Shown: positions 1-8,575 of the stretch, piece by piece
How the letters are laid out: each line of letters starts with the position of its first letter
How positions within the stretch are numbered: the first letter of the stretch is position 1
Source: Chitinophagaceae bacterium UBA2793
Lineage (GTDB): Bacteria > Bacteroidota > Bacteroidia > Chitinophagales > Chitinophagaceae
Assembly: GCA_002352045.1 (NCBI GenBank)
Contig: DEHT01000042.1
Location: forward strand, 35,702-82,496
Reading direction: 5' to 3'
Length of the DNA stretch: 46,795 nt
Translations under genes and position numbers: made by a program
Notes under the pieces: model-generated
Database searches by the model: none
Seen by the model: the letters and a program-made list of their open reading frames with translations, nothing else
Told to the model about the DNA's origin: nothing

Positions 1-773
1 CCGGTTTTTATAACTTCCAGGCAAGCTTCTAATAATTTTTTCTCCTGGAAAGGATCGCCTACCTGAACGGCGGGCAAATCTTCGGCACTGTCTTCGGTAA
101 TTTCGGCGCTGGCAAAACTTGCACCACCAATTCCATCTTTACCGGTTGCACTTCCTACAAAAAATACAGGGTTTCCGGCAACTGTACCGGCTGTAGCCGA
201 AACGGTTTCACCATTTTTAACAATGCCCACACTCATGGCATTCACTAACGGATTAGTATGATAGCATTCTTCAAAATAAATTTCACCACCTACGGTTGGT
301 ACACCAAAGCAATTACCATAGTGGCCAATACCATGCACCACTCCGGAAAGTAAGTGTTGCGTTTTGGCTTCCTGTAAATTGCCAAAGCGAAGAGAGTTTA
401 AGGAAGCAATAGGCCTTGCACCCATTGTAAAAATATCTCTATTGATACCACCAACCCCGGTAGCTGCGCCCTGGAAAGGTTCAATTGCCGAAGGGTGATT
501 GTGCGATTCTATTTTAAATACTACACCATAGCCATCGCCAATATCCATCAAACCGGCATTTTCTTCACCGGCGGCTACCAGCATTTTTTTTCCATCTCTT
601 GGCAATGTTTTCAACAACTTAATGGAATTTTTATAACTGCAATGCTCACTCCACATCCCACTAAATGCACATAGTTCTGTAAAGTTTGGGGTACGACCCA
701 GCTTTTGTTTTATTAATTCAAATTCTTCTTTGGTAATTCTTAACTGTGCGGCGGTAGATGCTGTAATTTCCAT
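1..773 (-). CDS. purL: Phosphoribosylformylglycinamidine synthase subunit PurL, N-terminal part
   Basis: Catalyses the ATP- and glutamine-dependent conversion of FGAR to FGAM, step 4 of purine synthesis. An open frame starts at ATG 773 and runs off the left edge after 257 codons. The translation shows the family hallmarks in order: GMWSEHCSYKNS near residue 35, then ESHNHPSAIEPFQGAATGVG with the catalytic-region His, then GGINRDIFTMGARP, then GNCFGVPTVGGE. The short leader and the start at MEITASTAAQLRITKEE fit the small Bacillus-type PurL (about 740 aa) that works with separate PurS and PurQ, not the fused 1300-aa type; this is an inference because only a third of the gene is present. A TACATTTG motif lies about 32 bp upstream of the start. 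Confidence 0.96.
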   Translation of the reverse strand, partial: MEITASTAAQLRITKEEFELIKQKLGRTPNFTELCAFSGMWSEHCSYKNSIKLLKTLPRDGKKMLVAAGEENAGLMDIGDGYGVVFKIESHNHPSAIEPFQGAATGVGGINRDIFTMGARPIASLNSLRFGNLQEAKTQHLLSGVVHGIGHYGNCFGVPTVGGEIYFEECYHTNPLVNAMSVGIVKNGETVSATAGTVAGNPVFFVGSATGKDGIGGASFASAEITEDSAEDLPAVQVGDPFQEKKLLEACLEVIKT

Positions 774-804
774 GAAATATATTGTGGAGTAGTTTTAGAA
801 AACG

Positions 805-812
805 CAAATGTA
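805..812 (-). promoter_or_regulatory. Possible -7 element for purL
   Basis: On the minus strand this reads TACATTTG, an exact match to the Bacteroidota -7 consensus TAnnTTTG, 31 bp before the purL ATG. No convincing TTTG -33 element is found at the usual 17-22 bp upstream, so the call is weak. Confidence 0.3.
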
Positions 813-950
813 CAACCTCCTTTTCTTTATACCCGCTCTAAAAACTAATAAATTATTTAAATCATTAGTGATAAGTAAACTATAATTTGACAGCTATTGA
901 AACAGCTATGAGCTGTGAACTTTCTTATAGCAGCATCCTACTCTCGCATT

Positions 951-1056
951 AATTGCTCCGACCTTAATGTTGGGAAATAAATACAAAAATTTGTATGGCA
1001 GAGTTTTTGTCCAAACTCGGAGCAGTAATTTCCCCGACCCTAAGGTCGGAGAAATT
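951..1056. repeat. Imperfect inverted repeat with REP-like palindromes in the purL-glnN gap
   Basis: Left arm 951-977 and right arm 1028-1056 are near reverse complements of each other, sharing the core AAGGTCGGAG and ATTTCCC. Each arm can also fold on itself; the right arm has CCGACC-CTAA-GGTCGG. The roughly 50-bp middle is not similar to anything else in the window. The rest of the 774-1281 gap is AT-rich and shows no gene; a short GAGCTGTGAACT-type stretch lies at 909-922. It is probably a dispersed non-coding repeat. The arms differ from the REP family near 23.4 and 28.8 kb. Confidence 0.6.
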
Positions 1057-1281
1057 ATTATTAACCCCATTCTCCAATAAACAATAAAGCATGTTACAGT
1101 TTTGATTGCCAGGTTATTTTATTTCCAAAACCAAAATATTAGAGGCTAAGCTATCATATTGTACAATAAAATATGTGTACTATTTTTCCAATTTCTACTA
1201 ATAAACATCAAAATGTTGGAAAATTTTTTATCAATTATTCAATTTTAATTCCTTTTTTTGTGCATTAAACAAAGTTTTTTT

Positions 1282-3471
1282 ATGAATTCATTACGCTTTA
1301 ATGCGATTGGAAACCTTACCAACAGCTCTGTAAATGTGGCTGCTACGGCCAAAATAACCGGTGTATTTAACGAAAATGTATTTACACTTGCTACTGCAAG
1401 GCAATACCTAAGTGATGAGGCTTATAAAAGTTTAATAGCCTCTGTTAAGTCGGGTAAAAAAATTGATCGCTCCATGGGCAATCAAATTGCCAATGGATTA
1501 AGAGCCTGGGCCGAAAGTAAAGGCGTTACCCATTTTACACATTGGTTTCAACCATTAACCGGTTTATCGGCTGAAAAGCATGATTCATTTTTTACTTTAA
1601 AAGGCGATGGCACACCTATTGAAGAATTTGAAGGCGGTGCATTAATTCAACAGGAGCCCGATGCTTCCTCATTTCCCAATGGAGGCTTGCGTGCAACTTT
1701 TGAAGCAAGAGGATATACTGCCTGGGATCCATCATCACCTGCTTTTATTATGGAAATTGGCGAAGGCAAAACCTTATGTATTCCTACCATTTTCATTTCC
1801 TATACAGGTGAATCGCTTGATACAAAAACACCTTTGATAAAAGCATTGGTTGCATTAGACAAAGCTGCTGTGGATGTGTGCCAGTATTTTGATAAAAATA
1901 TTACTAAAGTAACGGCAACCTTAGGTTGGGAGCAGGAATACTTTGTGGTTGATGCAGGGCTTGCCAATGCCCGCCCGGATTTGACCTTAACCGGTCGCAC
2001 CGTTTTTGGACATGCACCGGCCAAAGGCCAGCAATTAGAAGACCATTATTTTGGAGCCATTCCGGAGAGAGTGTATGCATTTATGCGTGACTTTGAACAG
2101 GAAAGTTATAAACTCGGTATTCCATTACGTACCCGACACAATGAAGTAGCACCTGCTCAATTTGAGTGTGCTCCTATTTTTGAAGAAGCCAACCTTGCGG
2201 TAGATCACAATACATTATTAATGGACATAATGACCAGGGTTGCTAAGCGTCATAACCTGATAGTATTACTTCACGAAAAACCTTTTGCAGGCATTAACGG
2301 TAGTGGCAAGCACAACAACTGGAGCATGGGCACCGATACCGGTGTAAATCTGTTGGCTCCAGGCAAAACACCCAAAACCAATTTAATGTTTCTTACCTTT
2401 TTTGTAAACGCCATTAAAGCGGTTCACGATTATGCCGATTTGTTGAGAGCCTGTATAGCCAGCGCAGGAAACGATCATCGCCTGGGTGCCAACGAAGCAC
2501 CGCCAGCGATAATCTCCATTTTCATTGGTGAATATTTAACCAAAGTATTGGAAGAGGTTGAAAAAAGAGTAGGCGATAAATTCGACGAACAGGATGAAGC
2601 TATTTTGAAACTCGATATTCATAAAAGCATCCCCGAACTAATGCTCGACAATACCGACCGTAACCGCACTTCTCCATTTGCATTTACCGGAAATAAATTT
2701 GAATTTAGGGCTGTAGGTTCGGCGGCAAACTGTGCCGGCCCTATGATGGTTCTAAATACTATTATGGCACAAACTTTAACCGAGTTTAAGAGCGAAGTAG
2801 ATGCATTGATTGATAAAGGAGAAAAGAAGGAAGTAGCCATTATGGAAGTAATTAAAAAATACAGTGTAGCCAGTAAGGCTTCTTTATTTGAAGGTGATGG
2901 CTACAGCGAGGCATGGGAAAAAGAAGCTGCAAAAAGAGGACTTGCCAATGTAAAAACCACCCCCGAAGCATTGGATGCTTTTGTAACTGAAAAATCGAAA
3001 GCATTATTTGAAGCCAACCATATTTTTACTCATCCCGAACTGGAAGCAAGGCACGAAATAATGCTGGAAGATTACATTAAAAAAGTACAAATTGAAGCAA
3101 GAGTAATGGGCGACCTTGCCAGTACATTGGTTTTACCTGCGGCTATTAAATATCAAAACACCCTTATAAAAAATATAGTGGGTTTAAAAGATGCCGGGCT
3201 TCCAGAGAAAGCTTTTGCCAATCAAAAACAAATATTAGAAAAACTAAGTGAGCACATTAATATCATCAGCGATAATGTGGAAGAAATGATTGAAGCAAGA
3301 AAAGCAGCCAATAACCTTTCCGATGCACGCAAAAAAGCAATTGCTTATTGCGATGAGGTAAAAGGCAAATATTTTGATGCCATTCGTTACCATGTAGATA
3401 AGCTTGAATTGATGGTGGAAGATTCACAATGGCCACTGCCTAAGTACAGGGAATTATTGTTTCTAAGATAA
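1282..3471 (+). CDS. glnN: Type III glutamine synthetase
   Basis: ATP-dependent synthesis of glutamine from glutamate and ammonia, in the cytoplasm. At 729 aa from ATG 1282 it has the length of GSIII, much longer than GSI/GSII. GSIII signatures are visible: FPNGGLRATFEARGYTAWDP near residue 130, GWEQEYFVVDAG, the HEKPFAGINGSGKHNNWSMG segment carrying the nucleotide and glutamate loop, and DRNRTSPFAFTGNKFEFRA. An in-frame TTG at 1258 would add MCIKQSFF, but ATG 1282 (MNSLRFNAIGNL) matches the normal family start. It stands alone between two intergenic regions and is followed directly by a hairpin terminator. No GlnB or ammonium transporter gene is next to it, so nitrogen control cannot be read here. 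Confidence 0.97.
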   Translation: MNSLRFNAIGNLTNSSVNVAATAKITGVFNENVFTLATARQYLSDEAYKSLIASVKSGKKIDRSMGNQIANGLRAWAESKGVTHFTHWFQPLTGLSAEKHDSFFTLKGDGTPIEEFEGGALIQQEPDASSFPNGGLRATFEARGYTAWDPSSPAFIMEIGEGKTLCIPTIFISYTGESLDTKTPLIKALVALDKAAVDVCQYFDKNITKVTATLGWEQEYFVVDAGLANARPDLTLTGRTVFGHAPAKGQQLEDHYFGAIPERVYAFMRDFEQESYKLGIPLRTRHNEVAPAQFECAPIFEEANLAVDHNTLLMDIMTRVAKRHNLIVLLHEKPFAGINGSGKHNNWSMGTDTGVNLLAPGKTPKTNLMFLTFFVNAIKAVHDYADLLRACIASAGNDHRLGANEAPPAIISIFIGEYLTKVLEEVEKRVGDKFDEQDEAILKLDIHKSIPELMLDNTDRNRTSPFAFTGNKFEFRAVGSAANCAGPMMVLNTIMAQTLTEFKSEVDALIDKGEKKEVAIMEVIKKYSVASKASLFEGDGYSEAWEKEAAKRGLANVKTTPEALDAFVTEKSKALFEANHIFTHPELEARHEIMLEDYIKKVQIEARVMGDLASTLVLPAAIKYQNTLIKNIVGLKDAGLPEKAFANQKQILEKLSEHINIISDNVEEMIEARKAANNLSDARKKAIAYCDEVKGKYFDAIRYHVDKLELMVEDSQWPLPKYRELLFLR

Positions 3472-3494
3472 CGAATTATAAAACATATTACAAA

Positions 3495-3520
3495 GCCTTC
3501 GAAAGAGGGCGTTTTTTTTT
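3495..3520 (+). terminator. Intrinsic terminator of glnN
   Basis: Stem GCCTTC / GAGGGC (one T-G wobble) with a GAAA tetraloop, followed by nine T residues (3512-3520), starting 23 bp after the glnN stop. Confidence 0.85.
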
Positions 3521-3533
3521 GCAGTTACCCAAC

Positions 3534-3568
3534 AAAAAAAATCGGCCGGAAATACCGGCCGATTTTTA
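3534..3568. terminator. Bidirectional terminator between convergent genes
   Basis: Perfect 9-bp stem ATCGGCCGG / CCGGCCGAT at 3541-3549 and 3555-3563 with loop AAATA. An A-run precedes it and a T-run follows, so it can act on both strands. It lies between glnN and the convergent gene ending at 3632. Confidence 0.85.
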
Positions 3569-3631
3569 AAACCTTAAAGGATATTTTGATTAATACGGGT
3601 CTTTTAAATGGATAGAATATTGAATTTTAAA

Positions 3632-4630
3632 TTAGCTAAAAAGCCCGCCTTTTTTTAAAGGCCTGGAGGCTTCACCTACTTTGAAACCATTGTTAAATAC
3701 TTCAATTCTGTAATTACCTACGGCAAAGTTGCTGTTTTGCTTCCAGTCGAAACTTACGGTTTGTCTTTTATTTTGAGTGTAGTTCACATCTAATTTTTGA
3801 GTGTAAAACTTTTGTTGGCCATCCCTGGTATTAAAGGTACCTGAGCCCAAAGCTTCTACAGCAACGGGCGAACCATCAGGAGCAGTAATGCAAACATAAA
3901 TTTCTTTGCTGCCCGATTTGCTAATCATATTTTCATCCAGGTCGAAAGTGATTCTCAATTTATCAACTCTCTTAGCAGTGCTGGTAGTTTTTTCTTTGCC
4001 CTTATTTTTTTCGTTGATACCGGTAATATTAAAATTAGAAGCTCTCAATGTAGAGCCTACATCCAATAAATCTTCTTTCTCTTTAATTACTACGGTTGCA
4101 GAATCGTATTCTTTTCTGGCAATATCTCTTTGCCTTGTAACTGCTGCTTTTTCGGCAGTCAACTGAATTTTTTCGCCTTGTAATACTTCTATTTGGTTTT
4201 TGTATCCTTCCAGGTCAACATTCATTGAAGCTATCAATGTTTTGGCTTCTCTCAACTCCGATTCAGTTGCATTGGTTTTGCTCAACAGACTTTGAATACG
4301 TACACGCTTTTCTTCAATTTCCCTGTCTTTTGCAGTAATGGTGCTATCTAATTTTGTGTTAGATGATTTAAGCATGTCGTATCGCATGGCTGCATCTTCC
4401 AACTCCTTCTGTAATTCATCTCTTTCCGATGATGTAGATGCAATCAGGTTTTCCTGCTGTGAATCTTTTTCTTTTACGTTGTTTTTGTCGTAAATAATAT
4501 AACCCCAGGTTCCTAAAAGGGCTGCCACTAATGCGCCGGTAAGTATATTGCGCATATTGTTATTAGAAGGTTTGGGAGCATTTACCTCCGACTGAGTTTT
4601 TTCCGTTTGCGGAAAGTTTTCGAATGCCAT
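3632..4630 (-). CDS. Single-pass membrane protein with long coiled coil, unknown function
   Basis: 332 aa. I do not recognise a named family. A hydrophilic N-terminus of about 25 residues is followed by one membrane helix (MRNILTGALVAALLGTWGYI, about 26-45). Residues about 55-185 are rich in heptad-compatible E, K, L, R and S and should form a coiled coil (for example ELQKELEDAAMRYDMLKSSN). Residues about 215-332 look like a compact beta-rich domain with alternating hydrophobics (LRITFDLDENM, EIYVCITAPDGSPVAVEA, NYRIEVFNNGFKVGEA). The topology suggests a periplasmic coiled coil and terminal domain. It is monocistronic and divergent from holA. SMC-like similarity in searches would come from the coiled coil only. 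Confidence 0.85.
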   Translation of the reverse strand: MAFENFPQTEKTQSEVNAPKPSNNNMRNILTGALVAALLGTWGYIIYDKNNVKEKDSQQENLIASTSSERDELQKELEDAAMRYDMLKSSNTKLDSTITAKDREIEEKRVRIQSLLSKTNATESELREAKTLIASMNVDLEGYKNQIEVLQGEKIQLTAEKAAVTRQRDIARKEYDSATVVIKEKEDLLDVGSTLRASNFNITGINEKNKGKEKTTSTAKRVDKLRITFDLDENMISKSGSKEIYVCITAPDGSPVAVEALGSGTFNTRDGQQKFYTQKLDVNYTQNKRQTVSFDWKQNSNFAVGNYRIEVFNNGFKVGEASRPLKKGGLFS

Positions 4631-4793
4631 AATCGTTCGATTTTATTTTTATTTGTGTATTTCTGTTAAACAGCAGTAAAACAAATATTTTTGCTGCTGT
4701 GCATTTGTGCAATCCTATTTTCCAAAATTGTGCCAAAGTAAGTTATTAATTTTAACTATATCGTAAAAAATTGTGTACTAACAGGTTAGAAAT

Positions 4794-5792
4794 ATGAATA
4801 CCGAAACTATTTTAAAAAGCTGGAAACAAAAGAAGTTTAAACCTGTTTACTGGTTTCAAGGTGAGGAGGATTATTATATAGACCAATTGATACAATTTGC
4901 AGAGCATGAAATTTTGCCAAAATCGGAGGCCGATTTTAACCTTACCGTTTTTTATGGCAGAGATGTGGATTGGGCAGCGGTATTGAATGCCTGCAGGCGA
5001 TACCCCATGTTTGCAGAAAAACAGGTGGTTATTTTAAAAGAAGCCCAGCATTTAAAAGAAGTAGAAAAGCTGGAAGCGTATATTAACGCTCCGCTCGAAA
5101 CTACCATTTTTATAGTGGCCTACAAAGGCAAAATGCTCGATAAACGTACCAAACTATTTAAACTATTGCAATCACATGCCGAAGTTTTTAATTCCGAAAA
5201 AATTAAAGACTACAAAATGCATGAGTGGATTGCAGATTTAGTAAAAAGCAAAGGCTTTAGCAGCAATTCAAAATGCATTGCCATGCTGGAAGAACATATA
5301 GGCAACGACCTGAGCAGAATTGCCAATGAAATAGACAAGCTTTCGCTTAACCTCACAGGAAAAAAAGTTATTGAAGAAGATGATATTGAAAAATTTATTG
5401 GCATAAGCAAGGAATACAATGTTTTTGAATTGCAGGAAGCCATTAGCAGAAAAGACTTAGTGAAAGCCATAAAAATTATAAATTATTTTGAGAGCAACCC
5501 CAAAGCTGTACCTATTCAACAGGCATTGCCGGCTCTTTATACTTTTATCAGCAAGACTTACACTGCTTTTGGCATGAGCGACCAAAGCGACTTTGCATTA
5601 AAACCTTTGTTCTACAATAATGTAAATGCATTTCAACAAGGAAAACTAATGATGAAGAATTATGGATACAGTGGAGTGGAAAAATTATTACTGCTGTTGC
5701 ATCAATACAATTTAAAAGGCATTGGCATTGGCGACTCCGGAACTACTGGCCCTACCCTTATGAAAGAGATGGTTACAAAGATGATGATATAG
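4794..5792 (+). CDS. holA: DNA polymerase III subunit delta
   Basis: Clamp-loader delta subunit that opens the beta sliding clamp. 332 aa, normal for the family. The N-terminus has the typical KPVYWFQGEEDYYIDQLI (FLxGxExxLI) motif, followed by the NACRRYPMFAEKQVVIL segment (delta proteins have a conserved PMF/PLF-QVVxV stretch that contacts the clamp). The middle carries the EWIADLVKSKGFSS region and the HIGNDLSRIANEIDKL helix typical of delta, then the NVFELQEAISRKD hinge to the C-terminal collar domain. The P-loop is degenerate, as expected for delta. It is transcribed alone and followed by a strong hairpin at 5871. Confidence 0.95.
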   Translation: MNTETILKSWKQKKFKPVYWFQGEEDYYIDQLIQFAEHEILPKSEADFNLTVFYGRDVDWAAVLNACRRYPMFAEKQVVILKEAQHLKEVEKLEAYINAPLETTIFIVAYKGKMLDKRTKLFKLLQSHAEVFNSEKIKDYKMHEWIADLVKSKGFSSNSKCIAMLEEHIGNDLSRIANEIDKLSLNLTGKKVIEEDDIEKFIGISKEYNVFELQEAISRKDLVKAIKIINYFESNPKAVPIQQALPALYTFISKTYTAFGMSDQSDFALKPLFYNNVNAFQQGKLMMKNYGYSGVEKLLLLLHQYNLKGIGIGDSGTTGPTLMKEMVTKMMI

Positions 5793-5870
5793 ATAGGTTG
5801 TGAAAACTTTTTTTAGTTGAGTTGATGGCTCGTGAATTCTGAGCTGCAAGCTTTAAAAAACCTACAAACA

Positions 5871-5899
5871 ACTATCGGCCTCTGTTGAGGGATAGTTTT
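5871..5899 (+). terminator. Intrinsic terminator downstream of holA
   Basis: Stem ACTATC-(GG bulge)-CCTC / GAGG-GATAGT with loop TGTT, followed by TTTGTTGTTTT. It starts 78 bp after the holA stop; a short GAGCTGCAAGCTTT-like stretch lies between. Confidence 0.75.
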
Positions 5900-5964
5900 G
5901 TTGTTTTAATATTTTATTTGATGCCGAACTGCATCAAAAATATTTGGCTTTGTATTGCTATTGG

Positions 5965-6170
5965 GCAGATTCCTCGTTCCTCGGAATGACTGCAGCAACT
6001 GCTTGTGAAAATTTGAACTGTTTTATTGAGTATAGATTTGCCTTGCTTATTTTGCTTTGATGCATATCTGAAATAGATAATGAGTTTAAAAAAAGCCAAG
6101 CAAATAATAAATGCAGAAAACTGCTTTGATGCTGAAAAATTGCTGTCATCCCGACGCAAGGAGGGAACTG
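5965..6170. repeat. Dispersed-repeat remnant with imperfect inverted ends
   Basis: The left end 5965-5992 contains TTCCTCGTTCCTCGGAATGA and the right end 6143-6170 contains GTCATCCCGACGCAAGGAGG. The right end matches the reverse complement of the left at roughly 70 percent. The TCATTCCGAGGAACGAGGAA type of sequence is a common intergenic repeat in Bacteroidota genomes (recollection, not searched). The ~150 bp between are AT-rich with no credible gene. Small open frames here on the minus strand overlap each other and lack family resemblance. Confidence 0.45.
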
Positions 6171-6200
6171 TTCAATTTTCAAAAACCTCTTTCAAAACAA

Positions 6201-6228
6201 ATCGGCGAACCAATATTGGTTCGCCGAT
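6201..6228 (-). terminator. Perfect palindrome terminating the S41 protease gene
   Basis: ATCGGCGAACCAAT followed directly by its exact reverse complement, 14 bp per arm, with A and T runs outside. It lies 24 bp past the stop of the minus-strand protease gene and could act in both directions. Confidence 0.8.
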
Positions 6229-6252
6229 TTTAATATAGTGTTCCTTAGGGAA

Positions 6253-8427
6253 TTAATCTTTCTTTGCCAATCTTCCTTCATCAATCATGCGAGACAATAC
6301 TTTTACAGATTCATCAATAAAAATATCGTCTTTCCTTGCTTTTAACCATTGAGTGTTTCTATCGGTTTTTTCTTTGGTTGATGCTATTATAGCAGAATCG
6401 GCAGTTAAGCTTTTAATGTCCATTGATTGGGAAAGCTTATAGGCTTCATCAATTTGCTTAATTATATCTTTCAATTGCTTTTGATCTTTTCTAAACTGAT
6501 TAATGTTTAAAGAATAAGCCCGGTCGTAGTTGGTTTGCAACCATTGTACATTTTCTTTTATTTTTGAAAAAGCCGGGTTATTGCTTACATTGGCAATAGA
6601 ATTGCTCACAATATCTTTTCCGCTGTAGGTACTTGTCCATTGCTTGTAACCGGCATTCTTAATTTCGTCCCAAACCAATGCCTCCGGCGTATCTTTTTCT
6701 CTAAATTTTAAATACTCCAATCTATCCGGCAAAACAATATCCGGCTCCACTCCTTTTAATTGAGTAGCTCCACCATTGATGCGATAAAATTTTTGCAAAG
6801 TAAGTTTTACAGTCCCCAGGTCTTCTTCCTGTTTACCGCCGCCAAATAAATTACTTTCGCTTTGAGGATTCAATGGAATATTTCTTTGAACAGTTCCTTT
6901 TCCATAAGTGGATGTACTACCCAAAATTATTCCTCTTTGATAATCCTGGATGGCTGCTGCAAAAATTTCGGAAGCTGAAGCACTTGTTTCATCCACCAAT
7001 ACCGTAAGCGGACCATCGTATTTTACATTGCCCCTGTCCGGGTCGTCGAGCACACGAGCTTTATCTCCACGGCCTTTCACCTGAACCACCGGGCCATTTT
7101 CAATAAACAAGCCTACCATTTGAACCACATCGTACAAAGAGCCGCCACCATTGCCACGCAAATCCAATACAATGCCTTCTACATTTTCGGCTTTTAATTT
7201 ATCCAATTCTTTTGATACATCATCGGCACAGCGTGCACCTTTAGGGTCATCAAAATTGGCATAAAACTCAGGTAAATAAATATAGCCCAGTTTTTTTCCA
7301 TTGCTATTGATTACCGCCGATTTTGCAAACGTATCATCCAATTTAATATCGTCTCTTAAAAGCGTTATTACTTTGGTAGTACCATCTACTTTTTTTACGG
7401 TTAGTTTAACCTCGGAGCCTTTATTAGCTCCTCTTATTAATTTTACGGCATCGGTTACAGCATAACCGGTAATATCCACAGGCGTAGCATTGCCTTCGGC
7501 TACTTTAATAATTTCATCATTTTCTTTCAACTCACCCCCTTTCCATGCCGGGCCACCTGTAACCAGACTTGAAATTTTTATTTTACCATCTTCTTCTTTT
7601 AACTGTGCACCTATGCCAAAGAAACTACCACGCATTCCTTCGTTAAAAGTACGAAGGTCAATGGGTGGAAAATAAGTAGTGTGCGGATCCATGGTAGTGG
7701 TAATGGCATTTACAAATGTGCTGAAGTTTTCATCATTGGTTTCCCGGTTTTTGCGGGTATTCATATAACGCTCCATTTGCCTGCCTACCTGCTCACGAGC
7801 TTCTCTTTCTAGAGTGCTATCGGCCTTTACAACAAAATCTTTTTTGCCTTTGTTTTTTTCACGGTCATCCTGCGCCGAAACATATTTTTCCAGCACTAAG
7901 TATTTCAAAGTTCGGCGAACCAAATCGTCTCTTTCCTTTTCGGTTTTTGAAAAGCTGCGTTTATCATTGTCCATCGGCACCATTTCGTTTATTGAAAAAT
8001 CAAACGGCTTTGCCAATATTTTTTTATATAAGGCGGGCATTTCTGCCTGTCTTTTTAAATACAGTTCATTTACTGCAAAAAAAGATTCAATGGGTGCACC
8101 ATGAATTTCATCATCAATAACGGTTTCAAATTTTTTGAATTTGTCAATATCCGATTGAAGCAAGATGGTTTTATCGCCATCCAAATCTTCCAAAAACTTT
8201 TTGAATACATCCTTACTAAAGGCATCATCAATTTTTTTGGGACTGTAATGTCCTTCTTCCAAAAGAATACCCACATTCCGTAGAATTTTTGCATACCTGC
8301 TTTTAGGGTTATCGTCTCCTTCATTTTTTCCCTGCGTGGTAAACGCAATAAAAAAACTGGCAATGGTTAGCACCAGTACTACCGGTAAAAATTTTTTGCT
8401 CATAATAAAATCTGCAATTTTTTGCAT
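6253..8427 (-). CDS. prc: Prc/Tsp-like C-terminal processing protease (S41)
   Basis: Periplasmic serine protease that cuts proteins near their C-terminus. 724 aa. An N-terminal signal anchor (about residues 11-30, FLPVVLVLTIASFFIAF) is followed by a long helical domain typical of Prc. A PDZ domain spans about 262-350 (FFGIGAQLKEEDGKIKI, GGPAWKGGELKENDEI), then the S41 core with LDLRGNGGGSLYD near 422. The catalytic residues align with Prc: Ser484 in SASASEIF, Asp495 in QDY, Lys510 in YGKGTVQ. A C-terminal helical extension (about 590-724) also matches the Prc-type DUF3340 layout and separates it from the shorter CtpA proteins. It is monocistronic, with a terminator just downstream. Confidence 0.93.
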   Translation of the reverse strand: MQKIADFIMSKKFLPVVLVLTIASFFIAFTTQGKNEGDDNPKSRYAKILRNVGILLEEGHYSPKKIDDAFSKDVFKKFLEDLDGDKTILLQSDIDKFKKFETVIDDEIHGAPIESFFAVNELYLKRQAEMPALYKKILAKPFDFSINEMVPMDNDKRSFSKTEKERDDLVRRTLKYLVLEKYVSAQDDREKNKGKKDFVVKADSTLEREAREQVGRQMERYMNTRKNRETNDENFSTFVNAITTTMDPHTTYFPPIDLRTFNEGMRGSFFGIGAQLKEEDGKIKISSLVTGGPAWKGGELKENDEIIKVAEGNATPVDITGYAVTDAVKLIRGANKGSEVKLTVKKVDGTTKVITLLRDDIKLDDTFAKSAVINSNGKKLGYIYLPEFYANFDDPKGARCADDVSKELDKLKAENVEGIVLDLRGNGGGSLYDVVQMVGLFIENGPVVQVKGRGDKARVLDDPDRGNVKYDGPLTVLVDETSASASEIFAAAIQDYQRGIILGSTSTYGKGTVQRNIPLNPQSESNLFGGGKQEEDLGTVKLTLQKFYRINGGATQLKGVEPDIVLPDRLEYLKFREKDTPEALVWDEIKNAGYKQWTSTYSGKDIVSNSIANVSNNPAFSKIKENVQWLQTNYDRAYSLNINQFRKDQKQLKDIIKQIDEAYKLSQSMDIKSLTADSAIIASTKEKTDRNTQWLKARKDDIFIDESVKVLSRMIDEGRLAKKD

Positions 8428-8540
8428 GTTGTAAAAATAACGGAAAAATGGGCTGTTTCCTGTTAAAAAGAACGAAAGGTTTCGTGTAATATTTTGTTAA
8501 ACAGTTTTTCGGGAAAAATTTATGGACGAACGGTAGAGGG

Positions 8541-8575
8541 GAGTTGTGAGTTATGAGTTAGGAGTTAAGAGTTCC
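8541..8575. repeat. Five tandem 7-bp units GAGTTNN overlapping a gene end
   Basis: Reads GAGTTGT, GAGTTAT, GAGTTAG, GAGTTAA, GAGTTCC in register. The stop codon of the SRAP gene (TAA, plus-strand tta at 8551-8553) and its last codons lie inside the array. Confidence 0.85.

Noticed and set aside
1258..1281. In-frame TTG start adding eight residues to glutamine synthetase
   Set aside because: ATG 1282 gives the standard GSIII length and N-terminus; TTG is a weak start and adds nothing conserved.
5914..6182. Two overlapping minus-strand open frames of 74 and 81 codons
   Set aside because: They overlap in different frames across a dispersed-repeat remnant; neither has a plausible signal or domain.
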